This document shows, piece after piece, positions 19,458 to 27,619 of a DNA stretch of 64,000 bases (position 1 is its first letter; every line of letters starts with the position of its first letter). This stretch comes from Gammaproteobacteria bacterium (lineage in GTDB: Bacteria; Pseudomonadota; Gammaproteobacteria; SZUA-229): contig JAOUNI010000006.1 in NCBI GenBank assembly GCA_029881035.1, positions 1 to 64,000 of the forward strand, read 5' to 3'. Position numbers and translations under genes: made by a program. A model generated the notes under the pieces. It did not search any database and had not been told where the DNA came from. It was given only the letters and a program-made list of their open reading frames with translations.

Positions 19458-20261
19458 ATGATGATATTCGATTTTTCTTTTTATCTGTTTGTCGGTGTAC
19501 TGGTAACAGGTATTATCTGGGCTTTTGATAGTTGGTATCTGGCGCCGCGTAGAACAACGACAGTACAAACAGGTAGCTCAGTTAGTGCTGGTGTTGCTAT
19601 TAATGTTTTACCAAAGGAACCAGTTATTGTTGAATACGCTAAATCTTTTTTTCCGGTTTTATTGATTGTTTTCTTATTGCGCGGTTTTATTGTCGAGCCT
19701 TTTAAGATCCCATCGGGTTCAATGTTGCCATCGCTGTATATTGGTGATTTTATACTAGTTAATAAATTTTCCTATGGTATACGTATACCTGTGCTGAATA
19801 AAAAAGTGATTGAAACGGGTGAACCTGAACGTGGTGATGTGATGGTGTTCCGTTATCCGCGCGATCCATCGCTGGATTATATTAAGCGCGTGATTGGTTT
19901 GCCGGGTGATCATATTGCTTATTACAACAAAGTGCTCTATGTAAATGGTAAGCCTACTGGTCGTAAATTCGAAGGTCAGTACGAAGGGCCTGGACAACCG
20001 CATGCAAGTGAATATATGGAAAATCTTGAAGGTATCGAACACTCTATGTTGTTAATGCCGGGAAGGCCAAATAGCTTAGAGGGTGAATATATCGTTCCTG
20101 AGAAGATGTATTTTGTGATGGGTGATAATCGCGACAATAGTACCGATAGTCGTGTCTGGGGTCCTGTACCGGAAGAAAACATTGTCGGTAAGGCATTCAT
20201 GATCTGGATGCACTGGAGTGACGGGATTCATTGGCAACGTTTAGGCAATACAATTAACTGA
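19458..20261 (+). CDS. lepB: Signal peptidase I
   Basis: LepB removes signal peptides from exported proteins at the outer face of the inner membrane. Two N-terminal membrane segments are followed by the catalytic Ser88 (PSGSMLPS), the general base Lys143 (YIKRVIGLPGD) and the conserved GDNRDNSTDSR box. At 267 residues it is normal. It sits in the usual lepA-lepB-rnc-era-recO block. Confidence 0.97.
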   Translation: MMIFDFSFYLFVGVLVTGIIWAFDSWYLAPRRTTTVQTGSSVSAGVAINVLPKEPVIVEYAKSFFPVLLIVFLLRGFIVEPFKIPSGSMLPSLYIGDFILVNKFSYGIRIPVLNKKVIETGEPERGDVMVFRYPRDPSLDYIKRVIGLPGDHIAYYNKVLYVNGKPTGRKFEGQYEGPGQPHASEYMENLEGIEHSMLLMPGRPNSLEGEYIVPEKMYFVMGDNRDNSTDSRVWGPVPEENIVGKAFMIWMHWSDGIHWQRLGNTIN

Positions 20262-20285
20262 TAGCTTGTTGATATGGGGGATACT

Positions 20286-20669
20286 ATGAAAAAACAATCG
20301 ATAGAAAAACAGAAAGGAATGACACTTGTTAGCTGGGTGGTGGTGATCACCTTTATAGGCTTTCTTTTTATGTTAGCTGTTAGAATTATCCCTATCTTTG
20401 CTGAAGACCATACCATCGGATCAGTCTGGAAAGGTCTTGAAAGTGATCCGTCTTTGGTAGGCGAGCCACCGAAAAAAATTCAACAATCTATTATGAGAAA
20501 GTTGAAAATGAATAATGTTACTGCATTGCAAGCTAGTGACATTTCAATTAAAAAAAATAACGATCATTATCTAGTTGTTACTGAATACGAGCCTCGCGGT
20601 AAGATCATCGGTAAGCTGGATTTTATTGCCAGTTTTAAACATGAAGCCAAGATAAGAGCTAGAAATTAA
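20286..20669 (+). CDS. DUF4845 family membrane-anchored protein
   Basis: A 127-residue protein whose N-terminus (KGMTLVSWVVVITFIGFL) resembles a type IV pilin-like hydrophobic segment, followed by a small periplasmic domain. The family commonly lies between lepB and rnc in gammaproteobacteria and its function is unknown. The start is ATG 20286, which has GGGGG five bases upstream. The earlier ATG at 20274 overlaps that ribosome-binding site. Confidence 0.85.
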   Translation: MKKQSIEKQKGMTLVSWVVVITFIGFLFMLAVRIIPIFAEDHTIGSVWKGLESDPSLVGEPPKKIQQSIMRKLKMNNVTALQASDISIKKNNDHYLVVTEYEPRGKIIGKLDFIASFKHEAKIRARN

Positions 20670-20683
20670 TTGTTTTATTATTT

Positions 20684-21376
20684 ATGAATCAGAGTCGTCA
20701 TTTAACGACACTTATCGGCAGACTGGATTATTCATTCAAAGATGTCAATTTGCTTGATGAAGCATTAACTCATAGAAGTGTTGGTTCACATAATAATGAG
20801 CGTCTTGAGTTTCTTGGCGATGGTATCCTGAACTTTGTCATTGCTGATGCATTGTTTCAACAACGCCCCGATTTACGTGAAGGAGATTTAAGTCGTTTAA
20901 GAGCTAGTCTGGTGAATGGTGAAACGCTGGCAGAAATTGCTCGTGAGCTGGATTTGGGTGATTGCCTGAATCTCGGTACCGGTGAGCTAAAAAGTGGCGG
21001 CTTCAGACGATCATCTATCCTCGCTGATACCGTGGAAAGCATACTAGGTGCTGTTTATTGTGATGGTGGATTTGATATTTGCCAAGCTTTAATTCTACGA
21101 TTGTTCAATGATAAGTTAAAAAACCTTCCAGATATTGATAGCCTTAAAGATCCTAAAACGCGCTTACAGGAATTACTTCAATCACGTCGTTTACCTATTC
21201 CTATTTATGATGTTCTTAGTGTGAGTGGAAAAGCGCACGCACAGACATTTGTTGTTCGGTGCAGTGTTGATGGAGTAGATTGCATCACACAGGCAGAAGG
21301 TGGTAGTCGCAGAAAAGCAGAGCAGCTAGCGGCCGAGGCTGCATACCAACAGGTGAAACAGAAATTAAATGTCTAA
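20684..21376 (+). CDS. rnc: Ribonuclease III
   Basis: RNase III cuts double-stranded RNA in rRNA maturation and mRNA control. The 230-residue protein has the signature ERLEFLGDGILNF in the endonuclease domain, acidic residues near DTVESILGAVY, and a C-terminal dsRNA-binding domain ending in the conserved RRKAEQLAAEAA helix. The last eight bases overlap the start of era, indicating translational coupling. Confidence 0.97.
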   Translation: MNQSRHLTTLIGRLDYSFKDVNLLDEALTHRSVGSHNNERLEFLGDGILNFVIADALFQQRPDLREGDLSRLRASLVNGETLAEIARELDLGDCLNLGTGELKSGGFRRSSILADTVESILGAVYCDGGFDICQALILRLFNDKLKNLPDIDSLKDPKTRLQELLQSRRLPIPIYDVLSVSGKAHAQTFVVRCSVDGVDCITQAEGGSRRKAEQLAAEAAYQQVKQKLNV

Positions 21377-22286
21377 TTTAGAAGCAGATAAAATACCGCA
21401 TCGTTGCGGATACGTAGCTATTATTGGCCGCCCAAATGTCGGTAAATCTACATTACTCAATCATATTCTGGGAGTAAAACTTAGCATTACTTCAAGAAAA
21501 CCGCAGACTACGCGACACCAAATTCTGGGGATTAAATCAGATAAACATGTGCAGACCGTTTATGTGGATACACCTGGGTTGCATCAAAGACGTGGTTCAG
21601 CGATTAATAAATATATGAATAGAGCCGCCTCATCGGTGATGTCTGATGTCGATGTTTTGTTATTTGTTATTCAGGCAATGTCATGGACAGAAGAAGATGA
21701 AGCGGTCTTGCAGCGCCTGGAAACAATGGTTGCCCCGGTGATTCTGGTGGTCAATAAAATTGATCAGGTTACTAATAAGGAAGATTTATTACCTTTTATT
21801 AGTGATATTTCAGCCAAATATAAATTTCACGATGTGATACCGGCGGCTGCAGTTAAAGGTGTGAGTATTGATCAGGTAGAGATGGCTGTAGCAGCCTTGT
21901 TACCCGAAAACGAGGCTTTTTATCCGGAAGACCAGCTCACCAATCGTAGCATGCGTTTCCTCGCTGCAGAAATTATTCGGGAAAAGCTGGTGCGAGAACT
22001 GGGGCAGGAATTGCCCTATACCTCAACGGTGGGTATCGACAAATACGAAGATGGTACCGAACTGATTCGAATACACGCGACCATTTACGTTGAAAGCAAG
22101 GGTCAAAAAGCCATTATTATCGGCCGCAAAGGTGAACAGCTTAAATCGATTGGCACGCAGGCACGTAAAGACATCGAGGCTATGGCTGGTGGCACTAAGG
22201 TGTATTTGAATCTTTGGGTCAAAGTGAGGGAAGGCTGGTCGAATGATGAGCAGGCACTTCGTGGTCTGGGCTATGGCGATGAGTAG
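21369..22286 (+). CDS. era: GTPase Era
   Basis: Era binds 16S rRNA and GTP during small-subunit maturation. It has the GTPase motifs GRPNVGKSTLLN, DTPGLH and NKID, and a C-terminal KH domain with the GRKGEQLKSIG segment. At 305 residues it is normal. The start overlaps the rnc stop and recO follows after 19 bases, as in other proteobacteria. Confidence 0.97.
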   Translation: MSNLEADKIPHRCGYVAIIGRPNVGKSTLLNHILGVKLSITSRKPQTTRHQILGIKSDKHVQTVYVDTPGLHQRRGSAINKYMNRAASSVMSDVDVLLFVIQAMSWTEEDEAVLQRLETMVAPVILVVNKIDQVTNKEDLLPFISDISAKYKFHDVIPAAAVKGVSIDQVEMAVAALLPENEAFYPEDQLTNRSMRFLAAEIIREKLVRELGQELPYTSTVGIDKYEDGTELIRIHATIYVESKGQKAIIIGRKGEQLKSIGTQARKDIEAMAGGTKVYLNLWVKVREGWSNDEQALRGLGYGDE

Positions 22287-22305
22287 AGCAAGCAGGTAAC
22301 AGGTT

Positions 22306-23028
22306 ATGCGCGTTGAGACTCAGGTCGCGTATATTCTTCATAAACGTCCATTTCGTGATACCAGTCAAATTCTCGATGTGTTTACACGCGAGCACGGCCG
22401 TATCAGTTTAATGTCACGGGGCAGTCGTGGCGCAAAGTCCAGAACTGGTGGACTGCTGCAGATTTTTCGGCCGTTGTTAATTAGTTGGCAGGGACGTGGC
22501 GATATGCCATTTTTAAGCCGTGTTGAAATGGCAGATATCAAAGCTCCTGTATTGTCAGGAAAATCTCAAATGTCAGCCATGTATATCAACGAACTGCTGG
22601 TTTATTTGTTGCATAAAAATGATGTGCATGCGGAGATCTTTGATCGATATCATGCCTGTTTGTATGCTTTAAATGAAGCTGAAAATATTGAAACTATATT
22701 GAGATTGTTTGAAAAAGAATTATTGCAGTTGCTGGGTTTTGGTTTGAATCTCAATATTGACGCAGATAGCGGTGAGGCTGTTCGGGAAGAGTGTCATTAT
22801 GCTTATCATTTTGAGCATGGTCCTGTTATCTGCGAAAAAAATCGACAGCTTAAAAATCCAGTTTTATCTGGTTTGAGTTTGATAGCATTTGATCATAATG
22901 AAATTGTTTCAGAGCAGCACCGAAGTGAAATAAAAAAATTGATGCGTTATGTTCTGGCAGGGCATCTTGGCCACAAAAAATTAAAAAGTCGTGAATTATT
23001 TCGTAAACCCGTAATTCGTAATGCATAG
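22306..23028 (+). CDS. recO: DNA repair protein RecO
   Basis: RecO works with RecR to load RecA on gapped DNA. Its 240 residues begin with an OB-fold (VAYILHKRPFRDTSQILDVFTREHGRISLMSRG), followed by a helical domain (INELLVYLLHKNDVHAEIFDRY). The region corresponding to a zinc finger lacks the four-cysteine set, which is common in gammaproteobacterial RecO. It is the last gene of the lepA-to-recO block, convergent with mltF. Confidence 0.95.
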   Translation: MRVETQVAYILHKRPFRDTSQILDVFTREHGRISLMSRGSRGAKSRTGGLLQIFRPLLISWQGRGDMPFLSRVEMADIKAPVLSGKSQMSAMYINELLVYLLHKNDVHAEIFDRYHACLYALNEAENIETILRLFEKELLQLLGFGLNLNIDADSGEAVREECHYAYHFEHGPVICEKNRQLKNPVLSGLSLIAFDHNEIVSEQHRSEIKKLMRYVLAGHLGHKKLKSRELFRKPVIRNA

Positions 23029-23060
23029 ACAATTGGATTATGAATTAAGTTTTGGTTTTT

Positions 23061-24491
23061 TTAAGGAACTTGTGGCAGGATAGAGAGAGCTTGAGGTTCA
23101 GTGACATCGTTCTTGCCATTTACCCAGCGTAAAATGTCATAATAACTTCTTATGTTTTCTACATAACGCACCGGCTCCCAGCCGCGAGCATAACCGTGTT
23201 TTGTCTTTTTATACCACTTGCGTTTTGCCAGTAAAGGCAATGCCTGTTTTACATCTATCCATTTGTTGGGGTCATTTCCCATCTGTTCTGTGATAATACG
23301 AGCATCTTCTAAATGTCCTGCGCCAACATTATATGCAGCAAGTGCCATCCATGTTTTATCGGGTTCTTCAATATCGTCCTGTATACTTGCAAGGCGTGCA
23401 GCGAAATATCGTGCTCCGCCATCAATACTACTTTTAGGCTTGAGTCTGTTTTTTATACCCATTTGTGCTGCAGTAGCCTGAGTTAGCATCATAATACCTC
23501 TCACACCTGTGGGCGAGATAGCTTTAGGATCCCAGTGTGATTCCTGGTAACCAATAGCCGCCAGTAATTGCCAGTCAAGGTCATTTATTTCTGCCGCCTG
23601 TTCAAACATTTTCTGGTATTGAGGCAAGCGTGATTCAATGTGTCGTCTGAAATATAGTGTGCCAACATAGTCAAAATTTCCAGTATGACCGTATGCCCGT
23701 TCTATGAGTCGGGTCAGTTCACCATTTTGTTTAATGAACTCAAAAAATTTAACAGCTGCAGCATGCAAACTGTGGTCATCATTTTTAGGAAAAGCCCAGG
23801 CGAGTTGTTTAACCGAGCCTATATCAAAAGCGGCACGCAGATTTATCAAGAAGCGTTGATTCAAAGCGAGCTCATTGGAATCAGCGATGGTGTAGTCGAT
23901 AATTTCTTCGGATACGAGTTGTAATAACTCTTCACTTTCAAGATGGTTGTTACTTTTCCATGTCAAATCTGGATAGCGTGACTGCTCGTCGATTAATGTG
24001 TCATGATGGCTTGATTCAGCAACAACCTCAAGTAAACCGTTTTTCGTATCACCTAGATTTTTAGGGCGGTCATGATTGATATTGTATACCAGTTGTTCAG
24101 TCACTTCTTGATAGCTGGGGCCGAACTTAAGCACTTCTTTTCGGGAGTCTGTAATACTAAGGCCAGCAGCAGCAATGTGGGCATGACCATTTTTAATTTC
24201 ATTCAGTAAATCACTGAATGTGTCAGGTACGATCAATGTCAATTTAACACCAAGCTGATCAGCAAACATCTTTGCCAGATCATATTCCAGACCTGCTGGT
24301 CCATCAGCGCCCTCATAATAAGTAGTAGGGCTGTTGCGGGTGAGGACCTTTAATTCACCTGATGCGACGACCTGTTCTAGAATGGATTCGTTGAGAAGCC
24401 TGGGTATTCCATTGAACAAAAAAACGATGATACCGACGATTAACGTTAGTATTATAGAGATTAACAGGAAGTGAGATTTTCTATCTGGAAT
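23061..24491 (-). CDS. mltF: Membrane-bound lytic transglycosylase F, probable ATT start
   Basis: An N-terminal solute-binding-like domain (GELKVLTRNSPTTYY, LEYDLAKMFADQLGV) precedes a lytic transglycosylase domain with the catalytic Glu in AAIGYQESHWDP and the goose-lysozyme-like GVRGIMMLT and YNVGAGH motifs. It cleaves peptidoglycan at the outer membrane or periplasm. The first standard start codon, TTG 24419, would begin inside the hydrophobic anchor. The same frame continues upstream through a charged-then-hydrophobic segment (DRKSHFLLISIIL) with no ATG, GTG or TTG before the TAA at 24519. ATT 24491 has AAGG eight bases upstream and gives 476 residues. ATA 24497 is the alternative. Confidence 0.85.
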   Translation of the reverse strand: MPDRKSHFLLISIILTLIVGIIVFLFNGIPRLLNESILEQVVASGELKVLTRNSPTTYYEGADGPAGLEYDLAKMFADQLGVKLTLIVPDTFSDLLNEIKNGHAHIAAAGLSITDSRKEVLKFGPSYQEVTEQLVYNINHDRPKNLGDTKNGLLEVVAESSHHDTLIDEQSRYPDLTWKSNNHLESEELLQLVSEEIIDYTIADSNELALNQRFLINLRAAFDIGSVKQLAWAFPKNDDHSLHAAAVKFFEFIKQNGELTRLIERAYGHTGNFDYVGTLYFRRHIESRLPQYQKMFEQAAEINDLDWQLLAAIGYQESHWDPKAISPTGVRGIMMLTQATAAQMGIKNRLKPKSSIDGGARYFAARLASIQDDIEEPDKTWMALAAYNVGAGHLEDARIITEQMGNDPNKWIDVKQALPLLAKRKWYKKTKHGYARGWEPVRYVENIRSYYDILRWVNGKNDVTEPQALSILPQVP

Positions 24492-24529
24492 GGTTATGAC
24501 CTTATTTAAATGTACTGATTAGAGGATAG

Positions 24530-24556
24530 ATTATAGGTTGTAGAATTGCACTACAA
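24530..24556 (-). promoter_or_regulatory. Probable mltF promoter
   Basis: On the minus strand TTGTAG (24556-24551) and TATAAT (24535-24530) are 15 bases apart. Transcription would begin near 24523, about 30 bases before the proposed ATT start, leaving no room for a longer protein. Confidence 0.5.
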
Positions 24557-24586
24557 GCGGGTGTTTAGGTGATTTATATCTCATCG

Positions 24587-24614
24587 AAAAAACCGGCAGG
24601 TAATGATTTCTGCC
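24587..24614 (-). terminator. Possible terminator of the outer-membrane-protein gene
   Basis: On the minus strand GGCAG (24614-24610) pairs with CTGCC (24599-24595) around a ten-base loop, followed by GG and six Ts. It lies about 110 bases after the stop of the gene at 24727-25563. The bases between also contain an imperfect inverted repeat near 24638-24661. Confidence 0.45.
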
Positions 24615-24726
24615 CTATTAATGGATGGTTTCCAGGTATGAAGCTGCTCCTGAATATACTGAATATTTCAGGTGATGAGCTCCAGAATTACACAGATTAT
24701 GTTAGTTTTTGTTTGATTGTATTTAA

Positions 24727-25563
24727 TTAGTAATCTCCCCCGATACCAAATATCAGGTAAAGCTGGTCTTTTCTGTTTGGGTCATGTAAATATACACCTG
24801 ACTGAATATACCAGCGTGTTTTTTGTAGAGCGCCATATGAAGTATCATATTCCTGGTACCAGGTAACCCCCAAACGCTCGCTAGTCATGTCGCTATTTCG
24901 GGCATACACATAATTATGATAAGGCCCAAAAAAACTATGATGGCCTTCCTCATTGTTATTTTCAAATAACAAAAACAATTGGTTCGAGACAATATGATCA
25001 TTTGTTGCTACCAGTATTTCATGTTCACGTTCCAGATAAAATGGCCCAACGCCTGGAAATTGGTAATATGAAAAATTGGTCACATTACGAATAATAGTTT
25101 TGTTGAATTTCGCCCGAAGCGTTAGATGTAGTGAGGCTCGGCTCCCATTATCAGATATTTCATCACCTTTCCTGGCTTCAAGTTCATCGTCGCCAAAAGG
25201 CTGATCGCTGGAAGAAAATGATAATAAACTGCCGCTGCTACCATTAAAATGCAGCCAGTCATATTGGCCCCGTATCTGTAAAATGGCTACTGGCATCCAT
25301 TCAAAGTGAATACCAGTGCGAATAAATGCAGGATTTATATTGGCTTGTGCGCCCCATTGATAATATAAATTATCCCAAAGCACTGACTCATCATGATGGT
25401 AGATCTGACGATGATATCCCATTGCCGAAAAAGAAATACCAAGCGGGTTGTATAGGGAAATCAAATCAACTTCGAGTTGATTAAAAGAGTCATTCGCTAA
25501 TGCAGGTAAGCTTTTTATAACGAGAAAAATATATAATGAACTTGAGCAGAAATATTTATGCAT
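24727..25563 (-). CDS. Uncharacterised exported protein, probable outer-membrane barrel
   Basis: A 278-residue protein with a signal peptide ending near LPALA, followed by alternating aromatic/polar stretches typical of beta-strands (WYIQSGVYL, LYLIFGIGGDY) and a C-terminal tyrosine as in outer-membrane proteins. It contains many Tyr, Trp and His residues. I do not recognise the family. It stands alone between mltF and a tRNA-Ser gene. The start is an ATG just before the signal peptide. Confidence 0.7.
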   Translation of the reverse strand: MHKYFCSSSLYIFLVIKSLPALANDSFNQLEVDLISLYNPLGISFSAMGYHRQIYHHDESVLWDNLYYQWGAQANINPAFIRTGIHFEWMPVAILQIRGQYDWLHFNGSSGSLLSFSSSDQPFGDDELEARKGDEISDNGSRASLHLTLRAKFNKTIIRNVTNFSYYQFPGVGPFYLEREHEILVATNDHIVSNQLFLLFENNNEEGHHSFFGPYHNYVYARNSDMTSERLGVTWYQEYDTSYGALQKTRWYIQSGVYLHDPNRKDQLYLIFGIGGDY

Positions 25564-25706
25564 GAGGTCAGATTGTTTAATATCATCTTGTTTTTAAATA
25601 AAAAAATCTGGATTTTACCTGGAACAATGAGTTCATGAAAAAAATAAGAGATCGAGTTTTCTTATTTCAACACATTTGAAAAAATGTAAAATATTTCAAA
25701 GTGAAG

Positions 25707-25796
25707 TGGCGGAGAGAGAGGGATTTGAACCCTCGGAACCCGCAAGGGTTCACTTGATTTCGAATCAAGCACATTCGGCCGCTCTGTCATCTCTCC
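25707..25796 (-). tRNA. tRNA-Ser(CGA)
   Basis: A complete class II tRNA on the minus strand: acceptor GGAGAG pairs with CTCTCC, the anticodon stem CTTGA/TCAAG holds loop TTCGAAA (anticodon CGA, reading UCG), there is a long variable arm (GAACCCTTGCGGGTTC) and a T arm with GGTTCAAATCC. CCA is encoded. It lies upstream of the exported-protein gene and downstream of bioA. Confidence 0.95.
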
Positions 25797-25827
25797 AAGG
25801 GTGGTGATTCTACTATGCAATTTATTA

Positions 25828-27123
25828 TCAGTGTTTAATTTTACTGATTACGTTATAAATCGCCTTGGTCAGCAAGCTGAGTTCGTCCGGCTGAATGATA
25901 TACGGTGGCATCAAATAAACCAGCTTGCCAAACGGACGTACCCATACGCCTTCATCGACAAACTGCTGTGGCAGGGTTTTCATGTCGACAGGCTGTTTCA
26001 GTTCGACTACGCCAATGGCACCGAGTACGCGCACATTTTCAACGCAGCTCAGAGGTTCGCAGGCTTTTAATTCCTGCTTGAGCTGCTGCTCGATACGGAT
26101 GACATTCTGTTGCCATGGTGAATTGAGCAGTAATTCGATGCTGGCGAGTGCCACGCTGCAGGCGAGCGGATTAGCCATAAACGTCGGGCCATGCATGAAT
26201 AAACCGGGTTTGCCCTGGCTGATGGTCTGACTGACATGCGTCGTCGTGAGTGTGGCCGCCAGCGTCATATAGCCGCCGGTGAGTGATTTACCCAGACAAA
26301 GAATGTCGGGCACAACTTCGGTATGTTCAAGAGCAAATAGTCTTCCGGTGCGACCAAAGCCGGTAGCGATTTCATCAAAGATGAGCAACACGCCATACTC
26401 ATCACAGAGCACACGGAGGCGATTGAGGTAATCTGCTGAATAAAAATGCATGCCGCCGGCACCCTGTACCACGGGTTCAAGAATGACAGCGGCTACTTCC
26501 GGGTGATGCTCGGTGAGCGCCTGCATCATGGCGTGCATATCGTTTTCCGTGCAGGCTTCACCAAATGGACGGCTGGGGGCGTCGACAAAAAACTGTTGAT
26601 TCAGGCTTTCTGAAAACAGCTGATGCATGCCGGTGACCGGGTCGCACACCGACATCGCACCAAAGGTATCGCCATGGTAGCCACCGCGAATGGTCAGGAA
26701 TTTTTGTTTCTTCGGCTGATTTTTTGTATGCCAGTATTGAATTGCCATTTTCATGGCGACTTCCACCGAGACCGACCCTGAGTCCGAGAAGAAAATACTT
26801 TGCAATGCCTCGGGTGTGATTTCAATCAGCTTATTGGCCAGGTCGACGGCTGGCTGATGACTCAGGCCACCGAACATAACGTGGGCCACGGACTTAAGCT
26901 GGTCAGTAATCGCCTTGTTCAAAATAGGATGGTTGTAGCCATGAATGGCGCACCACCATGATGACATGCCATCGATCAGCTCCCGTCCATCGGACAGCTT
27001 TAAGCGTACGCCATGCGCAGACTCAACCGCGAATACCGGTAGCCCGGAGTTGATAGCGCTGTAGGGATGCCAGATGTGTTTCGCGTCGTCGGCTAGCCAG
27101 TCGGGTGTTGTATTTGAGCTCAT
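25828..27123 (-). CDS. bioA: Adenosylmethionine-8-amino-7-oxononanoate aminotransferase
   Basis: BioA makes 7,8-diaminopelargonic acid in biotin synthesis, using S-adenosylmethionine as amino donor. The 431-residue class III PLP aminotransferase has HIWHPYSA at the start, SSWWCAIHGY, the PLP aspartate in LLIFDEIATGFGRTG and the PLP lysine in CLGKSLTGGYM. Start ATG 27123 (MSSNTTPDWL). The frame remains open far upstream but that part is not conserved. A TATAAT box ends six bases before the ATG, so the mRNA may lack a leader. Other bio genes are not in the window. Confidence 0.95.
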   Translation of the reverse strand: MSSNTTPDWLADDAKHIWHPYSAINSGLPVFAVESAHGVRLKLSDGRELIDGMSSWWCAIHGYNHPILNKAITDQLKSVAHVMFGGLSHQPAVDLANKLIEITPEALQSIFFSDSGSVSVEVAMKMAIQYWHTKNQPKKQKFLTIRGGYHGDTFGAMSVCDPVTGMHQLFSESLNQQFFVDAPSRPFGEACTENDMHAMMQALTEHHPEVAAVILEPVVQGAGGMHFYSADYLNRLRVLCDEYGVLLIFDEIATGFGRTGRLFALEHTEVVPDILCLGKSLTGGYMTLAATLTTTHVSQTISQGKPGLFMHGPTFMANPLACSVALASIELLLNSPWQQNVIRIEQQLKQELKACEPLSCVENVRVLGAIGVVELKQPVDMKTLPQQFVDEGVWVRPFGKLVYLMPPYIIQPDELSLLTKAIYNVISKIKH

Positions 27124-27129
27124 GGGGGG

Positions 27130-27135
27130 ATTATA
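27130..27135 (-). promoter_or_regulatory. -10 box of bioA, implying a leaderless transcript
   Basis: On the minus strand TATAAT is followed by six Cs and then the ATG of bioA, so transcription would begin at or within two bases of the start codon. No Shine-Dalgarno sequence exists. The -35 region is poor (an A-rich run ending ACA). Confidence 0.4.
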
Positions 27136-27214
27136 TAGGTAGCGACTTATTATGTTTTTAAAAATATAAAACTCTAGGATGGAGCATATTATTGAGCTGA
27201 AAGAGGGATTATTC

Positions 27215-27281
27215 GGCTCATCCATGAGCCTCTCCCTTACTGGCTCGCTACGCTCATGAAAATTCGCTCCCGGCGAATTTT
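27215..27281. repeat. Palindromic repeat block next to tRNA-Ser, right-hand side of bioA
   Basis: Two separate palindromes: GGCTCAT-CC-ATGAGCC at 27215-27230 (seven pairs, two-base loop) and AAAATTCGC-TCCCG-GCGAATTTT at 27259-27281 (nine pairs, five-base loop). The second has the same TCCCG loop as the hairpin at 27574-27596 on the other side of the tRNA, so they look like members of one repeat family. Between them lies GGCTCGCTACGCTCATG. The second palindrome directly abuts TTCGAACC, which resembles a tRNA T-loop. Confidence 0.7.
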
Positions 27282-27305
27282 TCGAACCGAGGATTCTTAT
27301 CAAAG

Positions 27306-27373
27306 CCTTTCTCTCCGCCATACATAAAAAAAGCCCCGTTAGGGGCTTGTTTTATGTATGGCGGAGAGAAAGG
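27306..27373. repeat. 24-bp perfect inverted repeat that copies the tRNA-Ser 3' end
   Basis: The 24 bases at 27306-27329 are the exact reverse complement of 27350-27373, with 20 bases between that hold the terminator hairpin. The right arm includes the last 15 bases of tRNA-Ser(GGA) with CCA; the left arm is an inverted copy of them. In the primary transcript the trailer could pair with the T arm and acceptor 3' strand of the tRNA. Confidence 0.9.
27326..27348 (-). terminator. Terminator of tRNA-Ser(GGA)
   Basis: On the minus strand AAGCCCC-TAAC-GGGGCTT is followed by a run of Ts, an intrinsic terminator ten bases after the tRNA end. It is nested inside a 24-bp inverted repeat. Confidence 0.85.
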
Positions 27374-27448
27374 GATTCGAACCCTTGATACGTTTGACCG
27401 TATACACGCTTTCCAGGCGTGCTCCTTCAACCACTCGGACACCTCTCC
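27359..27448 (-). tRNA. tRNA-Ser(GGA)
   Basis: A complete class II tRNA on the minus strand: acceptor GGAGAGG against CTCTCC, anticodon loop CTGGAAA (anticodon GGA, reading UCC/UCU) on the stem ACGC/GCGT, a long variable arm (TATACGGTCAAACGTATC), T arm GGGTTCGAATCCC and encoded CCA. A 23-base copy of its 5' end lies 170 bases upstream. Confidence 0.95.
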
Positions 27449-27499
27449 AGTAAATCTAATTCCATCTCATATGAAGCTATCAGTGTACTAATAGCATCG

Positions 27500-27596
27500 G
27501 AGCACGCAGCGTGCTCATTGATACAGGGCGTCTTTGCCCTGTACTCCTCCGGAGCAGCTCCTGCGTCGCCGTCCTGATTTGCTCCCGGCAAATCAG
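27500..27596. repeat. Cluster of four palindromes upstream of tRNA-Ser(GGA)
   Basis: In 97 bases there are four palindromes: GAGCACGC-A-GCGTGCTC (27500-27516), TACAGGGC-GTCTTT-GCCCTGTA (27522-27543), GGAGC-A-GCTCC (27551-27561) and CTGATTTGC-TCCCG-GCAAATCAG (27574-27596). All stems are perfect. The block ends exactly where a truncated tRNA-Ser copy begins. It has no convincing coding capacity and looks like a structured intergenic repeat or small non-autonomous element. Confidence 0.8.
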
Positions 27597-27619
27597 TCAA
27601 CCACTCGGACACCTCTCCA
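27597..27619 (-). pseudogene. Truncated tRNA-Ser, 5' end only
   Basis: These 23 bases are identical to 27427-27449, the first 22 bases of tRNA-Ser(GGA) plus one flanking base. Identity stops abruptly in the D arm, where the palindrome cluster begins. It is best explained as a duplicated tRNA-Ser whose remainder was replaced by, or lost with, the repeat element. Confidence 0.75.

Noticed and set aside
27254-27442. Open frame on the minus strand beginning [11 protein letters not shown]
   Set aside because: It is the translation of tRNA-Ser(GGA) and its trailer, with no ribosome-binding site or family match.
27427-27612. Open frame on the minus strand beginning MSEWLTDLPG
   Set aside because: It starts in the truncated tRNA copy and runs through the palindrome cluster; composition is that of repeats.
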